Shown: piece after piece, positions 50,396 through 59,568 of the stretch
Numbering within the stretch: position 1 is the first letter of the stretch
How the letters are laid out: the number at the start of each line of letters is the position of its first letter
From: DATHTS01 sp965219305
Lineage (GTDB): Bacteria; Acidobacteriota; Blastocatellia; Pyrinomonadales; Pyrinomonadaceae
Direction of reading: 5' to 3'
DNA length: 64,000 nucleotides
Assembly (NCBI GenBank): GCA_965219305.1
Contig: OZ244725.1
Span: forward strand, 558,001-622,000
Notes under the pieces: model-generated
Databases searched by the model: none
Told to the model about the DNA's origin: nothing
What the model saw: only the letters and a program-made list of their open reading frames with translations
Program-made: the position numbers and the translations under genes

Positions 50396-51399
50396 CTTTC
50401 GGAAACAGTTAATCCTTCGTTGCAGATTTCCCACTCCAAAACTTTTGCGCCTTCGGCTTTGGCTAAAGTTTTTTCGACATCTTCACGACGATTTTCGTCG
50501 CAGAAAAATGCGATACAGCCGCCGCCGCCCGCACCGCAAACCTTTGCCGCAATTGCGCCGTTTTGATATGCTAAGGCGATTAATAAATCCATCTGCGGAG
50601 TCGTGATATTCGGCGAAAGACGCATTCTTTCGGGATGTGCGCGCCGCAAAATCTCGCCCGATTTTTTCCAGTCGTTCGCTAATAATGCTTCGCGCAAATT
50701 TAAGGACGTGTCGCGGATTCCTTCAAAAATATTGAAAAGTTCGGCATCACCGTCAATGTGACGTTTTGTAACTTCCCAATTATTCGTGCCGGAATTACGC
50801 GGTTCACCCGTGTAAATCACGACCATTCGCTCGCGCAAAGTTTCAAGATCAATGTCCAAACCTTCGCGTTTAATTCCGTCGGGACGAAAATGAATACACG
50901 CCGCGCTTCCATATTGTGCCGAATAATAATCCTGAAATCCGGTCGGAACTTTTATCACCTGACATTCGATATTCGCCGCAATCGGAATGAATTTCTCAGG
51001 CGGAAAACGATCTCCGACCAATTTATTCAACGCGCCGATACACGCGATATTCAACGTCGAAGAACCTGCAAGACCCGCGCCCGCCGGAGCTTCCGATTCG
51101 GTCGTCATTTTAAATCCGGTCTCGGGTTTAAAGAAATAGACGAGTTTTGACAGAAGTTCGAGCCGCGTTTCATCTTTTAAATCGCAGATTTTGTCAACGG
51201 TCGTTTCCAGTGAACATTTCTGGTCAACTGATTCAAGAATAATACGCTCGTCGTCGCGTGTTTCGATGCGGCAATGAGCCATCAAAGAAATCGCAAAATT
51301 TACCGTCGCCGCATTTTCGTGAAATAAAAATAACGGCGGAATATCAATTGTTCCGCCTGCCAGATCAACTCGCGTCGGCGCGGATGCTTCGATTATCAC
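50392..51399 (-). CDS. GHMP family sugar kinase
   Basis: A 335-residue small-molecule kinase of the GHMP family. It opens with APTRVDLAGGTIDIPPLF, similar to heptose-7-phosphate and fucose-type kinases, followed by the ATP loop PAGAGLAGSSTLNIA and the third motif KVCGAGGGGCIAFF. Start is a GTG at 51399. The LAGGTIDIPP opening suits sugar kinases more than mevalonate kinases. The substrate cannot be named; a heptose or other carbohydrate for the cell envelope is likely. Confidence 0.85.
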   Translation of the reverse strand: MIIEASAPTRVDLAGGTIDIPPLFLFHENAATVNFAISLMAHCRIETRDDERIILESVDQKCSLETTVDKICDLKDETRLELLSKLVYFFKPETGFKMTTESEAPAGAGLAGSSTLNIACIGALNKLVGDRFPPEKFIPIAANIECQVIKVPTGFQDYYSAQYGSAACIHFRPDGIKREGLDIDLETLRERMVVIYTGEPRNSGTNNWEVTKRHIDGDAELFNIFEGIRDTSLNLREALLANDWKKSGEILRRAHPERMRLSPNITTPQMDLLIALAYQNGAIAAKVCGAGGGGCIAFFCDENRREDVEKTLAKAEGAKVLEWEICNEGLTVSES

Positions 51400-51496
51400 T
51401 AATAATTTTCCTCGTAAAGTTTTTAATTTTTATAAAATGTAGTTTTGTCCAGCAACGTTAAATATAAAACGATTACAAATTTCAATCAACGAAGGT

Positions 51497-51525
51497 TTGG
51501 CGAATTGTCGAATAAAATTTAAGAT
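51497..51525 (+). promoter_or_regulatory. Promoter of lpxI with a very short leader
   Basis: TTGGCG (51497-51502), a 17-base spacer and TAAGAT (51520-51525). ATG at 51536 leaves about 4 bases of leader. The overlap of this promoter with the longer reading frame supports 51536 as the true start. Confidence 0.4.
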
Positions 51526-51535
51526 TACTTTTCGT

Positions 51536-52363
51536 ATGAAATACGGTTTAATTGCCGGTAACGGCATATTTCCATTTTTGGTTGTCGAAGGCGCGAAAAA
51601 ACAAGGCGCGTCGCTCGCGGTCGTTGCAATTCGTGAAGAAACCGATAAAAGCATCGAGGAAATCGCGGAAAAAGTGATTTGGGTCGGCATCGGTCAACTC
51701 GGGAAAATGATCAAATTTTTCAAAAACGAAGGCGTTGAAAAAGCGATTATGGCTGGGCAAGTAAAACACGTCCAAATTTTTTCCGGCGCGTTTCCCGATC
51801 TGCGAATGGCGAAAATGCTGTGGAATTTGCCGCAGCGAAACACCGACGCGCTGATCGGCGGAATTGCCGACGAACTTCAAAAGGAAAATATAGAATTAAT
51901 TGATTCGACATTTTTTATAAAAGATAATCTCGCGGCTGAAGGAGTTTTATCAAAGAGAAAACCCGATAAAATCGAATTCGGAAACATCGAATACGGTTTG
52001 AAAGTCGCAAATGAAATTGCGCGTCTCGATCTCGGACAAACTATCGTCGTCCGCGCTAAAGCGTGCGTGGCGATTGAAGCGATGGAAGGAACGGACGCAG
52101 TAATCAAACGCGCCGGAGAACTCGCAAAAGGCAGATTAACCGTGATAAAAGTTGCCAAACCGAATCAAGATATGCGTTTCGACGTTCCGGTCGTCGGAAT
52201 TCCGACAATTGAAACAATGATTCAATCGGGCGCGACTTGTCTGTGCATCACACCGAACAAGACTTTAATCTTCGACCGCAAAAAAATGCTAAAACTCGCT
52301 GACAAAAATAAAATTTCCGTTGTTGCCGTCCGTGCCGAAACTAATTTAAACGAACTCGCGTAA
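51536..52363 (+). CDS. lpxI: UDP-2,3-diacylglucosamine pyrophosphatase LpxI
   Basis: A 275-residue enzyme (DUF1009) that splits UDP-2,3-diacylglucosamine to lipid X and UMP in lipid A synthesis, replacing LpxH. N-terminal KYGLIAGNGIFPFLVVEGAKKQGA and C-terminal EAMEGTDAVIKRAGELA, FDVPVVGIPTIETMI and CLCITPNKTLI are family landmarks. The frame opens at 51497, but the ATG at 51536 matches the family start. Its presence is strong evidence for a lipid A-containing outer membrane. Confidence 0.95.
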   Translation: MKYGLIAGNGIFPFLVVEGAKKQGASLAVVAIREETDKSIEEIAEKVIWVGIGQLGKMIKFFKNEGVEKAIMAGQVKHVQIFSGAFPDLRMAKMLWNLPQRNTDALIGGIADELQKENIELIDSTFFIKDNLAAEGVLSKRKPDKIEFGNIEYGLKVANEIARLDLGQTIVVRAKACVAIEAMEGTDAVIKRAGELAKGRLTVIKVAKPNQDMRFDVPVVGIPTIETMIQSGATCLCITPNKTLIFDRKKMLKLADKNKISVVAVRAETNLNELA

Positions 52364-52454
52364 CAAAAACGGAATCTGATTTACGGACAACACGAATTTG
52401 CACAAATCCGAATAATTCTTTCCAAAGTTTTGTGTTTTAGTTCCAAAAAAAATA

Positions 52455-54089
52455 ATGAGAAAAAATTTACTTGCATTTATATTAGTTTTTACATTCTTTT
52501 TCCCGACCGCGCTTTTTGCTCAGACGGCGGCGGTGAAAATCACGCCGGCGGAAAAGAAAATCGCCGATATGATAACGGCGGAACAACTTCGTGATTATCT
52601 TTATTTCGTCGCTTCGGACGAAATGGAAGGGCGCGATACGCCTTCGCGCGGACTCGATATAACGGCGAAATTTATTGGTTTGAATTTAAAACGCTGGGGC
52701 TTTAAACCGGCGGGCGACAATGGAACTTTTTATCAAAAAATCGCCTTAAACGTTAACAATACTGACACTGAAAAAACGAGTTTGGAAATCGGCGGGCAGA
52801 AGTTACGCTACGGATATGATTACTACGCGAGTCCGGGAACGGGCGAGGCGAACAATTCGCCGATTGTGTTCGGCGGAAACGGTTGGTATATCAAAGAAAA
52901 AAACATTGACGCGCTCGCCGGTTTGGATGTTAAAGACAAAACCGTCGTAATTTACAGCGAAAGCGATTACCCGGAAGGCGTAACGCAGCAGGATTTGTTT
53001 TCGGGAAAATTAGGTCGGTTCGGCACGGACGTTTTGCCTCCGCAGAATTATGTGCGGATGAAAGGCGCGAAAGCCTTGATTGTAATTGCCAAAAATGAAA
53101 TCGCTGAACGTTGGGATTTGTATCGTCAGGAAGCTGAAAAGGGAAGACCGTCCGTTGATAAACTTCCGCGTGATATTCGTCGCGGCGGCAGCGCAATTCC
53201 GACAATCGTAATCAGTAGAGAAGCGGCGGCAAAAATGTTTGACGGTGAAAGCATAAGTTATACGGGAAATTCATCATTTGAAATGAATAAAACCGCAAAT
53301 TACACGATTGCAGTTAAAACCATTCCTGGAACGACGCAGAATGTCGTAGCCATTTGGGAAGGAAGTGATCCGGTGTTAAAAAAAGAGATGGTAGCGGTCG
53401 GAGCGCATTACGATCACGTCGGCGTAAATCCTTTATCAAAAAGCGATGATAAAATCTGGAACGGCGCGGACGACGACGGTTCTGGAACGGTTGCCGTTCT
53501 TTCGATTGCCGAAACTTTGGCGAAAACACCCGTCAGACCGAAACGCTCGGTTTTATTCGTCTGGCATTGCGGCGAGGAAAAAGGTTTGTGGGGAAGCGAA
53601 TATTTTAATAAATTTCCGACCGTTGATATTAAAAATGTCGTTGCACAATTAAATATAGATATGATCGGACGAAGCCGTAAATCTGATGACACTAATCCGA
53701 GAAACGCTGAACTTTCCGCGCCGAACGAAGTTTATGTGATCGGTTCGGAAATGATGAGTTCGATGCTCGGCGCGGTGACGAAACAGACAAATCAAGCATA
53801 TTTAAAATTAAATTACGATCTCAAATATGACGATCCGAATGATAAAAATCGTTTCTTTTTCCGCTCGGATCACTTTAATTACGCGGTCAACGGAATTCCG
53901 ATTGTTTTCTGGTTCGACGGCGTTCACGAAGATTATCATCAACCGGGCGACGAACCGCAAAAAATTGATTACGATAAAATGGAAAAAATTGCGCGGACGA
54001 TTTTCCTGACGCTTTGGGAAGTCGCCGATCTAAAAGTCAGACCGGCGGTTGACAAAGAACTTCCGAAAGAATTGACTCAGCGCAACTAA
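52455..54089 (+). CDS. Secreted M28 family metallopeptidase
   Basis: A 544-residue exported aminopeptidase-like protein. The signal peptide (LLAFILVFTFFFPTALFAQ) is followed by an N-terminal part with a PA-like insert (about 130-270). Next comes the M28 zinc site: His318 (GAHYDHVG), Asp340 (GADDDGSGT), Glu374-375 (HCGEEKGLWGSEYF), Asp402 (LNIDMIGR) and a late His (VHEDYHQPGDEP). All metal ligands are visible. It probably digests peptides in the periplasm or outside the cell. ATG follows an A-rich stretch with no Shine-Dalgarno sequence. Confidence 0.94.
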   Translation: MRKNLLAFILVFTFFFPTALFAQTAAVKITPAEKKIADMITAEQLRDYLYFVASDEMEGRDTPSRGLDITAKFIGLNLKRWGFKPAGDNGTFYQKIALNVNNTDTEKTSLEIGGQKLRYGYDYYASPGTGEANNSPIVFGGNGWYIKEKNIDALAGLDVKDKTVVIYSESDYPEGVTQQDLFSGKLGRFGTDVLPPQNYVRMKGAKALIVIAKNEIAERWDLYRQEAEKGRPSVDKLPRDIRRGGSAIPTIVISREAAAKMFDGESISYTGNSSFEMNKTANYTIAVKTIPGTTQNVVAIWEGSDPVLKKEMVAVGAHYDHVGVNPLSKSDDKIWNGADDDGSGTVAVLSIAETLAKTPVRPKRSVLFVWHCGEEKGLWGSEYFNKFPTVDIKNVVAQLNIDMIGRSRKSDDTNPRNAELSAPNEVYVIGSEMMSSMLGAVTKQTNQAYLKLNYDLKYDDPNDKNRFFFRSDHFNYAVNGIPIVFWFDGVHEDYHQPGDEPQKIDYDKMEKIARTIFLTLWEVADLKVRPAVDKELPKELTQRN

Positions 54090-54172
54090 TCGGGAAAAAA
54101 CCATTTTCTAAAATAGAAACGACGGGGTTTTTATTTAAATCCCGTCCTTTCCGGCTATCGAAAGGTGAATTT

Positions 54173-54805
54173 TCAGTGAAGAACAATGCCGAAGCCGAAG
54201 CGGAGGTTATTACTCGTATCGCCGTTTGAACGAACCGGATTATAATCAATCTGCGCGACGCGGATCGAAACCCGTTTACTGACTTTTACATCGAGTCCGC
54301 CGCCGATTGCCGCCGCAAAACCCGTTTCGGAATCCTGCAAATCCGACGGGCAAGACGTGCCGAGAGTTTCACGGCAAAAAGAATCGTTTAGTCTCGTTTT
54401 TGCAATTCCGACACCGGTGAGCAGATATACGAAAGGCTGAACTTTTCTGTCTTTTGTATTGTTTTTAATTTGAATTCCGCCGAGAACATTGTAAAGCGAT
54501 GCTTTGACTTCCGGTTGATTCGCAACGCCCGGAACATTAAAATTAAAATCCTTGTAATGACCGGAAACATCGAATTTCAAGCCGACATATTTTGAAACAT
54601 TTCCCGTGATTGAAGTTTCAAAACCGTTAAAATTTCGTGATTTCCCGAAATCATCACTGATCGCGTCGTTTGTGTCCGAACCGAAATCAACACGATTCAG
54701 GGAATAGCCGCCGAAAAATTCAACTTTGTTATATTCATCCGTTTGAGCGAAAGAAAATGATGCGAAAATTGTGGTTAAAACCACGCAAAAAACAAGTTTT
54801 TTCAT
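54173..54805 (-). CDS. Outer-membrane beta-barrel protein
   Basis: A 210-residue protein with a signal peptide (LVFCVVLTTIFASFSFAQ) and an OMP_b-brl pattern of alternating strands: NKVEFFGGYSLNRVDFG, NVSKYVGLKFDVSGHYKDF, QPFVYLLTGVGIAKTR, GFAAAIGGGLDVKVSKRVSIRVAQIDY and LRFGFGIVLH. The terminal residue is His, not the common Phe, which is atypical for Bam recognition. A decayed second copy of this gene lies about 0.2 kb upstream at 54985-55262. Probably a small eight-stranded barrel of the outer membrane. Confidence 0.85.
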   Translation of the reverse strand: MKKLVFCVVLTTIFASFSFAQTDEYNKVEFFGGYSLNRVDFGSDTNDAISDDFGKSRNFNGFETSITGNVSKYVGLKFDVSGHYKDFNFNVPGVANQPEVKASLYNVLGGIQIKNNTKDRKVQPFVYLLTGVGIAKTRLNDSFCRETLGTSCPSDLQDSETGFAAAIGGGLDVKVSKRVSIRVAQIDYNPVRSNGDTSNNLRFGFGIVLH

Positions 54806-54932
54806 TTGTTAAATAATCTCCTGGTTCAAAATTGTTACTTTTGTAACTTGTTTAGAGATTACTTTTGAAAATATGTAATCGGTTCAATGATTATGATAGT
54901 TTATCAAGTCTCACAGTGAAATTTAGAAATTA

Positions 54933-54971
54933 AAATAAAAAAGAGCCGTTCTCAGGCTCTCTTTTTATTTT
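54933..54971. terminator. Terminator-like hairpin between the barrel gene and its decayed copy
   Basis: AAAATAAAAAAGAGCC (54933-54948) pairs with GGCTCTCTTTTTATTTT, with one bulged base. It has T-runs on both strands, so it may terminate the pseudogene transcript (minus strand). Confidence 0.8.
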
Positions 54972-54984
54972 GCTGGTTGTAAAT

Positions 54985-55262
54985 TCAAGATTTAGTGGAA
55001 ACAATTCCGATTCCGGTGCGAAATTTTTTTGGACGGAACTTCCGAAATTATTCTCGCTTGAAAAAAATGTAGGATTGTAATCGAATTAAATGGCGCGAAT
55101 ATTTATTGTTCGATTGACTTTAATATCCAAACCGCCGCCGAATGCTCCCGAAATAGAAGTTTCGGAATTATCAAAAGTATTTTGAAAACCTGCACAATTG
55201 AAAGTCGGAATAGTCGTGCATCCCAAAGTTGTAAAATATTGTGGAAAACCCGCGAGAATTAG
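54985..55262 (-). pseudogene. Decayed paralogue of the adjacent outer-membrane barrel gene
   Basis: On the minus strand this stretch reads NSETSISGAFGGGLDIKVN then RTINIRAI-stop-FDYNP. It aligns with DSETGFAAAIGGGLDVKV and SIRVAQIDYNP of the intact gene at 54173-54805. It has an in-frame TAA in place of the Gln codon and a frameshift at a run of seven A, after which FRTGIGIVSTKS matches LRFGFGIVLH. The N-terminal half is missing. Clear tandem duplicate that has degenerated. Confidence 0.85.
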
Positions 55263-55374
55263 AGATTAAGATTAGATAAAATAATTTTTCGTGAGTCTCT
55301 ACAAAAATTTAAGATGTCGCCGTAAAGAGATAGTTGTATTTTGGGAAACTATTCTTACGGAAATAATTTTTTGT

Positions 55375-55962
55375 TCAGTTATTTTGGCAGACGATTAAAT
55401 TTACCGCACCGAACGCTTTTTCTTTTACTTCTAAAACTTCAAAACCGCAATTTTCGGCGATTTCGGCGATTTTTCGATTGAAATGATCTTCGATGAGCGC
55501 AACTGTCAAAATATTTAGAAGATCAAAAACATAACCGAAAACATTTTTCGGGCGGATGTGTTCTAATAAAATTATTTTGCCGCCCGGCTGCAAAACTCTC
55601 TGCAATTCGCGGAAAGCATTTTCAGGTTTCGGGATCGAACAAAAAACGAGCGTGGCAAACGCCGCATCAAAAAAATTATCTGGAAAAGGTAAACTTTCGG
55701 CATTCGCCTGGACGAGTTCAATTTTTCGGTTTTCGATTTTCGATTCGCCAAAATTCAACATTTGCAAGGAAATATCGAAGGCAACGGCGCATTCGGATTT
55801 CGGGTAAAACTTGAAATTTGCACCTGTTCCCGCGCCGATTTCAAGAATTCTCGTCTTTGGCGGCAAATATGATAATGTTTCTTCGCGCCATTTATCAAGA
55901 AAACGATTGTTAAACGAAGCAAAGACTTTATCGTAATTTTTGGCAAATTTATCGTAAATCAT
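55375..55962 (-). CDS. Class I SAM-dependent methyltransferase
   Basis: A 195-residue Methyltransf_11-type enzyme. Motif I is ILEIGAGTGANFKFYP, followed by VAFDISLQMLNF (motif post-I), VQANAESLPFPDNFFDAAFATLVFCSI (motif II) and LQRVLQPGGKIILLEHIRPK (motif III). The layout recalls UbiE-like and phospholipid N-methyltransferases, but the substrate is not clear. The ATG at 55962 is preferred: the 33 residues of frame before it look non-coding, and MIYDKFAKNYDKVF is the normal family opening. Confidence 0.87.
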   Translation of the reverse strand: MIYDKFAKNYDKVFASFNNRFLDKWREETLSYLPPKTRILEIGAGTGANFKFYPKSECAVAFDISLQMLNFGESKIENRKIELVQANAESLPFPDNFFDAAFATLVFCSIPKPENAFRELQRVLQPGGKIILLEHIRPKNVFGYVFDLLNILTVALIEDHFNRKIAEIAENCGFEVLEVKEKAFGAVNLIVCQNN

Positions 55963-56131
55963 TAGGTAAGACAGTAAAATAGGATTATAATACAAAGTTT
56001 TATTTTGAGGTCTAATCTGGTAAAAACAGATTCGGAAGAATAATGTAGTATTTTCTCTCAAACCTTCTGATTATTGATTACTGACTTACGGCTTCAAAAG
56101 TATTATATTAAATTTTAATTTTAAATTAATT

Positions 56132-57541
56132 ATGGCAAAAAAAGGTTCGGTGTTAGTTTGTGATGATGAAGAGATAATGCGCGATGTTATGGAAACAATT
56201 CTTTCCGGCGCAGGTTATAAGGTTGAATTGGCGAAGACGGGCGAAGAAGCTCTCGAAGCATACCAGGAAAAAAATTATGATGTAGTTTTAATGGACGTTT
56301 CGATGCCCGGAATGGGCGGATTGACGGCACTCGAACAACTTATAAAATATGATTCCGAAGCCTCAGTTTTGATGGTTACGGCATTTGCAACTTTCGATAC
56401 GGCGATTTCTGCTTGGGAAAAAGGCGCGACCGGCGTAATTCGCAAACCTTTTCAAAATGAACAAATCGTTGCGCTCGTCGGAAAAGGCGTTAAGAAACGT
56501 CGAAACGAAGAAGAACGGCATACTTTGCGGCAGGCGATGACTCGCTCGGTCAGCCGCGGTCAAATCGTCGGACGTTCGGAAAAAATGGAGGAAATCTTCC
56601 GGCTTGTCGAAAGAGTCGCTCCGGCGCGTTCGACGGTTTTAATTACGGGAGAATCGGGAACCGGAAAAGAACTCGCCGCTAAATCAATTCACGAATCCAG
56701 TCCGCGTGCCGATAATCCGTTTGTCGTTGTTAATTGCTCGAATATTCCATCGGAATTGCTGGAAAGCGAACTTTTCGGACATACGAAAGGCGCATTTACC
56801 GGCGCGGTTGCGGCAAAAAAAGGACTTTTTGAAGTTGCCGATACGGGTTCGATATTTCTGGATGAAATCGGTGATTTGCGACCGGAAATTCAGGTTCGCC
56901 TGTTGCGCGTAATTCAGGAGAGAGAATTTACGCCGCTCGGTGAAACAACTCCGGTGCAAGTTGATGTCAGAATTATCGCCGCGACAAATGTTGATTTAAA
57001 AGAAGCCGTCAGAAACGGCACTTTTCGTGAGGATTTATATTATCGCCTGTCGGTTGTGCCGATTGAACTTCCGCCTTTACGCGACCGCGAAGAAGACATT
57101 TTGCCGTTAGCAAAGCATTTTATCAGAAAATATAACGAAGAAAACGCGCGTGATATTTCCGAAACTTTATCGCCTGAAGTTTTGTCGTTGCTCGAAAATT
57201 ACTATTTTCCCGGAAACGTCCGCGAACTGGAAAATATAATCGAACGCGCCGTCGTTATTGCTCCGACCGATGAAATTACGGTTGAGTGTCTTCGCCCGGA
57301 AGTCAGAAATCCTGATCTCGCCCGCGAAATGATAATGAACAGCGAAGGTGTTTCATCTGAAATAGACATTGCAAGAGGCGTAAATTTTTACGAGGAAGTC
57401 CGCCGTTTTGAAATTGATATGATTACGCGCGCTTTAGACCAAACCGGCGGACATCAATCCCGCGCCGCACGCCTTTTGGGATTAAATGCGACGACGCTGA
57501 ACTCGAAAATTAAAAGTTACAATATTGTGGCACGAAGCTAA
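56132..57541 (+). CDS. Sigma-54-dependent NtrC-family response regulator
   Basis: A 469-residue activator. It carries a receiver with Asp55 (VVLMDVSMPG), Thr83 and Lys105 (IRKPF), then a sigma-54 AAA+ domain with Walker A GESGTGKE (173-180), an intact GAFTGA loop (220-225) and DEIGDLRPEIQVRLLRV. A Fis-type helix-turn-helix comes last (QTGGHQSRAARLLGLNATTLNSKIKSY). It is complete and probably active. No histidine kinase is next to it, so its signal is unknown. No -12/-24 promoter was recognised nearby. Confidence 0.95.
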   Translation: MAKKGSVLVCDDEEIMRDVMETILSGAGYKVELAKTGEEALEAYQEKNYDVVLMDVSMPGMGGLTALEQLIKYDSEASVLMVTAFATFDTAISAWEKGATGVIRKPFQNEQIVALVGKGVKKRRNEEERHTLRQAMTRSVSRGQIVGRSEKMEEIFRLVERVAPARSTVLITGESGTGKELAAKSIHESSPRADNPFVVVNCSNIPSELLESELFGHTKGAFTGAVAAKKGLFEVADTGSIFLDEIGDLRPEIQVRLLRVIQEREFTPLGETTPVQVDVRIIAATNVDLKEAVRNGTFREDLYYRLSVVPIELPPLRDREEDILPLAKHFIRKYNEENARDISETLSPEVLSLLENYYFPGNVRELENIIERAVVIAPTDEITVECLRPEVRNPDLAREMIMNSEGVSSEIDIARGVNFYEEVRRFEIDMITRALDQTGGHQSRAARLLGLNATTLNSKIKSYNIVARS

Positions 57542-57549
57542 AAATCAAA

Positions 57550-58155
57550 ATGACTGAAAATATTATCGAAAACTATCTTTCGGACACGACCAAATCATTT
57601 CACAATTATAAAAAAATGGCGGAAAAAGCGTTGTCTCAGATTTCTGATGAAGAATTTTTCCGTGCGCTCGATGCTGAATCGAATTCGATTGCCTTGATCG
57701 TCAAACACATCACCGGAAATCAGCGTTCGCGGTGGCGATTTTTTCTGACAACGGACGGCGAAAAAAACGATCGTTATCGTGATAAGGAATTTTTGCAATT
57801 TGAAGAAGATTCGCGCGAAAGTTTGATGAATGCTTGGGAAAACGGCTGGGAAATTTTATTTGAAGCCGTAGAATATTTGACGGTTGAAGATTTCAGCAAA
57901 ACCGTCCCGATTCGCGGCGAACATCATACAATTGTCGAGGCGATAAACAGACAATTGACGCACTACGCTTTTCACATCGGTCAAATCGTATTTCTGGCAA
58001 AACATTTTCGCTCGGAAAATTGGCAAACATTGACAATACCGAAAAATAAATCAGTCGAATTTAATAAGTTTTTGGAAGAAAAACGCGAATCGGGTAAATC
58101 GAAAACTCATTATTTGGATGCGCCGCAGGAATTTGCGGAAAAGGAAAATAAATAA
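57550..58155 (+). CDS. DinB-like (DUF1572) protein
   Basis: A 201-residue four-helix protein of the DinB/DUF1572 superfamily. Putative metal His residues are in ALIVKHITGNQRSRW and in the pair INRQLTHYAFHIGQIVFLAK, as expected for the YfiT/DinB metal site. DUF1572 members are often of unknown activity; some relatives act as thiol-dependent transferases. It starts 8 bases after the NtrC-type gene and is likely co-transcribed. Confidence 0.87.
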   Translation: MTENIIENYLSDTTKSFHNYKKMAEKALSQISDEEFFRALDAESNSIALIVKHITGNQRSRWRFFLTTDGEKNDRYRDKEFLQFEEDSRESLMNAWENGWEILFEAVEYLTVEDFSKTVPIRGEHHTIVEAINRQLTHYAFHIGQIVFLAKHFRSENWQTLTIPKNKSVEFNKFLEEKRESGKSKTHYLDAPQEFAEKENK

Positions 58156-58275
58156 AAACTTTTATGCCGAAATATGAAACATTTAAGGATTTCAAGATTT
58201 GTCCTTATAAAACGGGAAAGTTACAAAATTCTTGGCGTAACTAGACAATTTAAATTTTTTATATATTTATAAGGA

Positions 58276-58307
58276 AAGAGCGTGAGAAATTAAATTCTTA
58301 CGCTCTT
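58276..58307. terminator. Bidirectional terminator
   Basis: AAGAGCGTGAGAA (58276-58288) pairs with TTCTTACGCTCTT (58295-58307), one G-U pair, with AT-rich flanks. It lies between the DinB-like gene (plus) and a small secreted-protein gene (minus). Confidence 0.85.
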
Positions 58308-58335
58308 AATTTTAGTCAGTTTATTAATAAAATTT

Positions 58336-58620
58336 TTATCTGATTCTGACGCGGTTTAAAACTCTGATTTGAGTTCTACCGTTCGGTAAATATTTGATCT
58401 GAATTGTTTCACGGTATCTTTGTCTTCCGACCTTGACGATTCGTGTTCTCGTAACGACTCTGACACCGCGTCGGTTGTAGCGCGTATTTTGTTGAATACG
58501 TCTCGTTTGTTGATAGCTGATATTGTTTCTTTGCTCGATTTGTCTTGATTGCGCCTGTGTAAAAGTCGCAGTAAAAACCAATGAAGCAAGAAGCAATGTT
58601 AAAGTAAATAATTTTTTCAT
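58336..58620 (-). CDS. Small arginine-rich secreted protein
   Basis: A 94-residue protein with a textbook signal peptide (MKKLFTLTLLLASLVFTATFTQA). The mature part of about 70 residues carries roughly 20 arginines but almost no acidic residues (TRRIQQNTRYNRRGVRVVTRTRIVKVGRQRYRE). No Cys. It may bind anionic polymers such as LPS, nucleic acid or polysaccharide; that is inference. No family recognised. It is preceded by an AGGAG-like sequence (GAGGAG region just before the ATG on the minus strand). Confidence 0.75.
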   Translation of the reverse strand: MKKLFTLTLLLASLVFTATFTQAQSRQIEQRNNISYQQTRRIQQNTRYNRRGVRVVTRTRIVKVGRQRYRETIQIKYLPNGRTQIRVLNRVRIR

Positions 58621-58818
58621 TGTAAATTCTCCTCAAAATCCAAATTAAAGCAGACGATTTTCGTTTGCTAGAGTTGTAAGACGCGGACTGTCTTTGGATA
58701 GTTGGGAAAGGATATGTGAAGAAATGCGATGAAGTGTAAAGCAATGTAATGTGCAAATTTTGTAAATACAATAATTTATCAAAATTTACACATTATGATT
58801 CAGTCAAAATTTCAAGGT

Positions 58819-59505
58819 TCAAATTTCGGCTTTTAATTCTTTATTCCCGAATTTATTACGCAGAAATTCAATAATTGGCGGTAAAATCGAAAGCAGAACG
58901 ACAACGATGACGACTTTTTCAATATGATTCTCCAATTTGATATTAAAAGCACGTTCGATCACGCCACCGAGAAAATATCCGGCTAAAACCATACTCATTA
59001 TCCACAAAACGCCGCCCAAAATGCTGAATGAAAGAAATTTTAGATACGGCATTTCAGTCGCACCGATTGTCATCGGAGCAAAAGTGCGGACAATCGGCAC
59101 GAAACGCGCCAGAATTATGGTTTTTGCGCCGTATTTTTCAAAAAAGTCTTTTGCTTTTTGAACGCGGCTAGGTTTGAAAACAAAAGATTTTTCGCGGTTG
59201 AAAAGCGTTTTTCCCATCAAACGTCCTGTCCAATATCCCGTCGAATCGCCGATAACCGAACCGAGAAAAAACGCGAGAAGAACAAGTCCGATATTTAATT
59301 TGCCCGCCGCCGCAAATAAACCCGACACGACAAGCAAGGAATCACCCGGAAGAAAAAAACCGACTGCTAAACCCGTTTCCGCAAAGATTATAAAAAAAAG
59401 TCCGAAATAGACGTATATGCCTAAAATGTTTAAAAGATAATCAATTAAAAATTTCGGATTTAGAAAATCTTTGATTTGATATAAAAAATCAAAAAGTGAA
59501 TCCAT
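58819..59505 (-). CDS. DedA family membrane protein
   Basis: A 228-residue polytopic protein of the DedA/SNARE-associated family, whose members work as undecaprenyl-phosphate or lipid flippases. Landmarks: FIIFAETGLAVGFFLPGDSLLVVSGLFAA, GDSTGYWTGRLMGKTLF, and ARFVPIVRTFAPMTIGATEMPYLKFLSFSILGGVLWI. Both essential motif regions (Glu in AETG, Arg in RFVPIVRT) are intact. Single gene on the minus strand. Confidence 0.94.
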   Translation of the reverse strand: MDSLFDFLYQIKDFLNPKFLIDYLLNILGIYVYFGLFFIIFAETGLAVGFFLPGDSLLVVSGLFAAAGKLNIGLVLLAFFLGSVIGDSTGYWTGRLMGKTLFNREKSFVFKPSRVQKAKDFFEKYGAKTIILARFVPIVRTFAPMTIGATEMPYLKFLSFSILGGVLWIMSMVLAGYFLGGVIERAFNIKLENHIEKVVIVVVLLSILPPIIEFLRNKFGNKELKAEI

Positions 59506-59568
59506 AACTTTATTAAGTCAACAATAAAAATGTGAAAAATAATTTTGCAGCCGTAACCGAAAATTAGT

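Noticed and set aside
58998..59006. DnaA box TTATCCACA
   Set aside because: A single copy inside the dedA gene with no cluster, no AT-rich unwinding element and no origin genes. Chance match.
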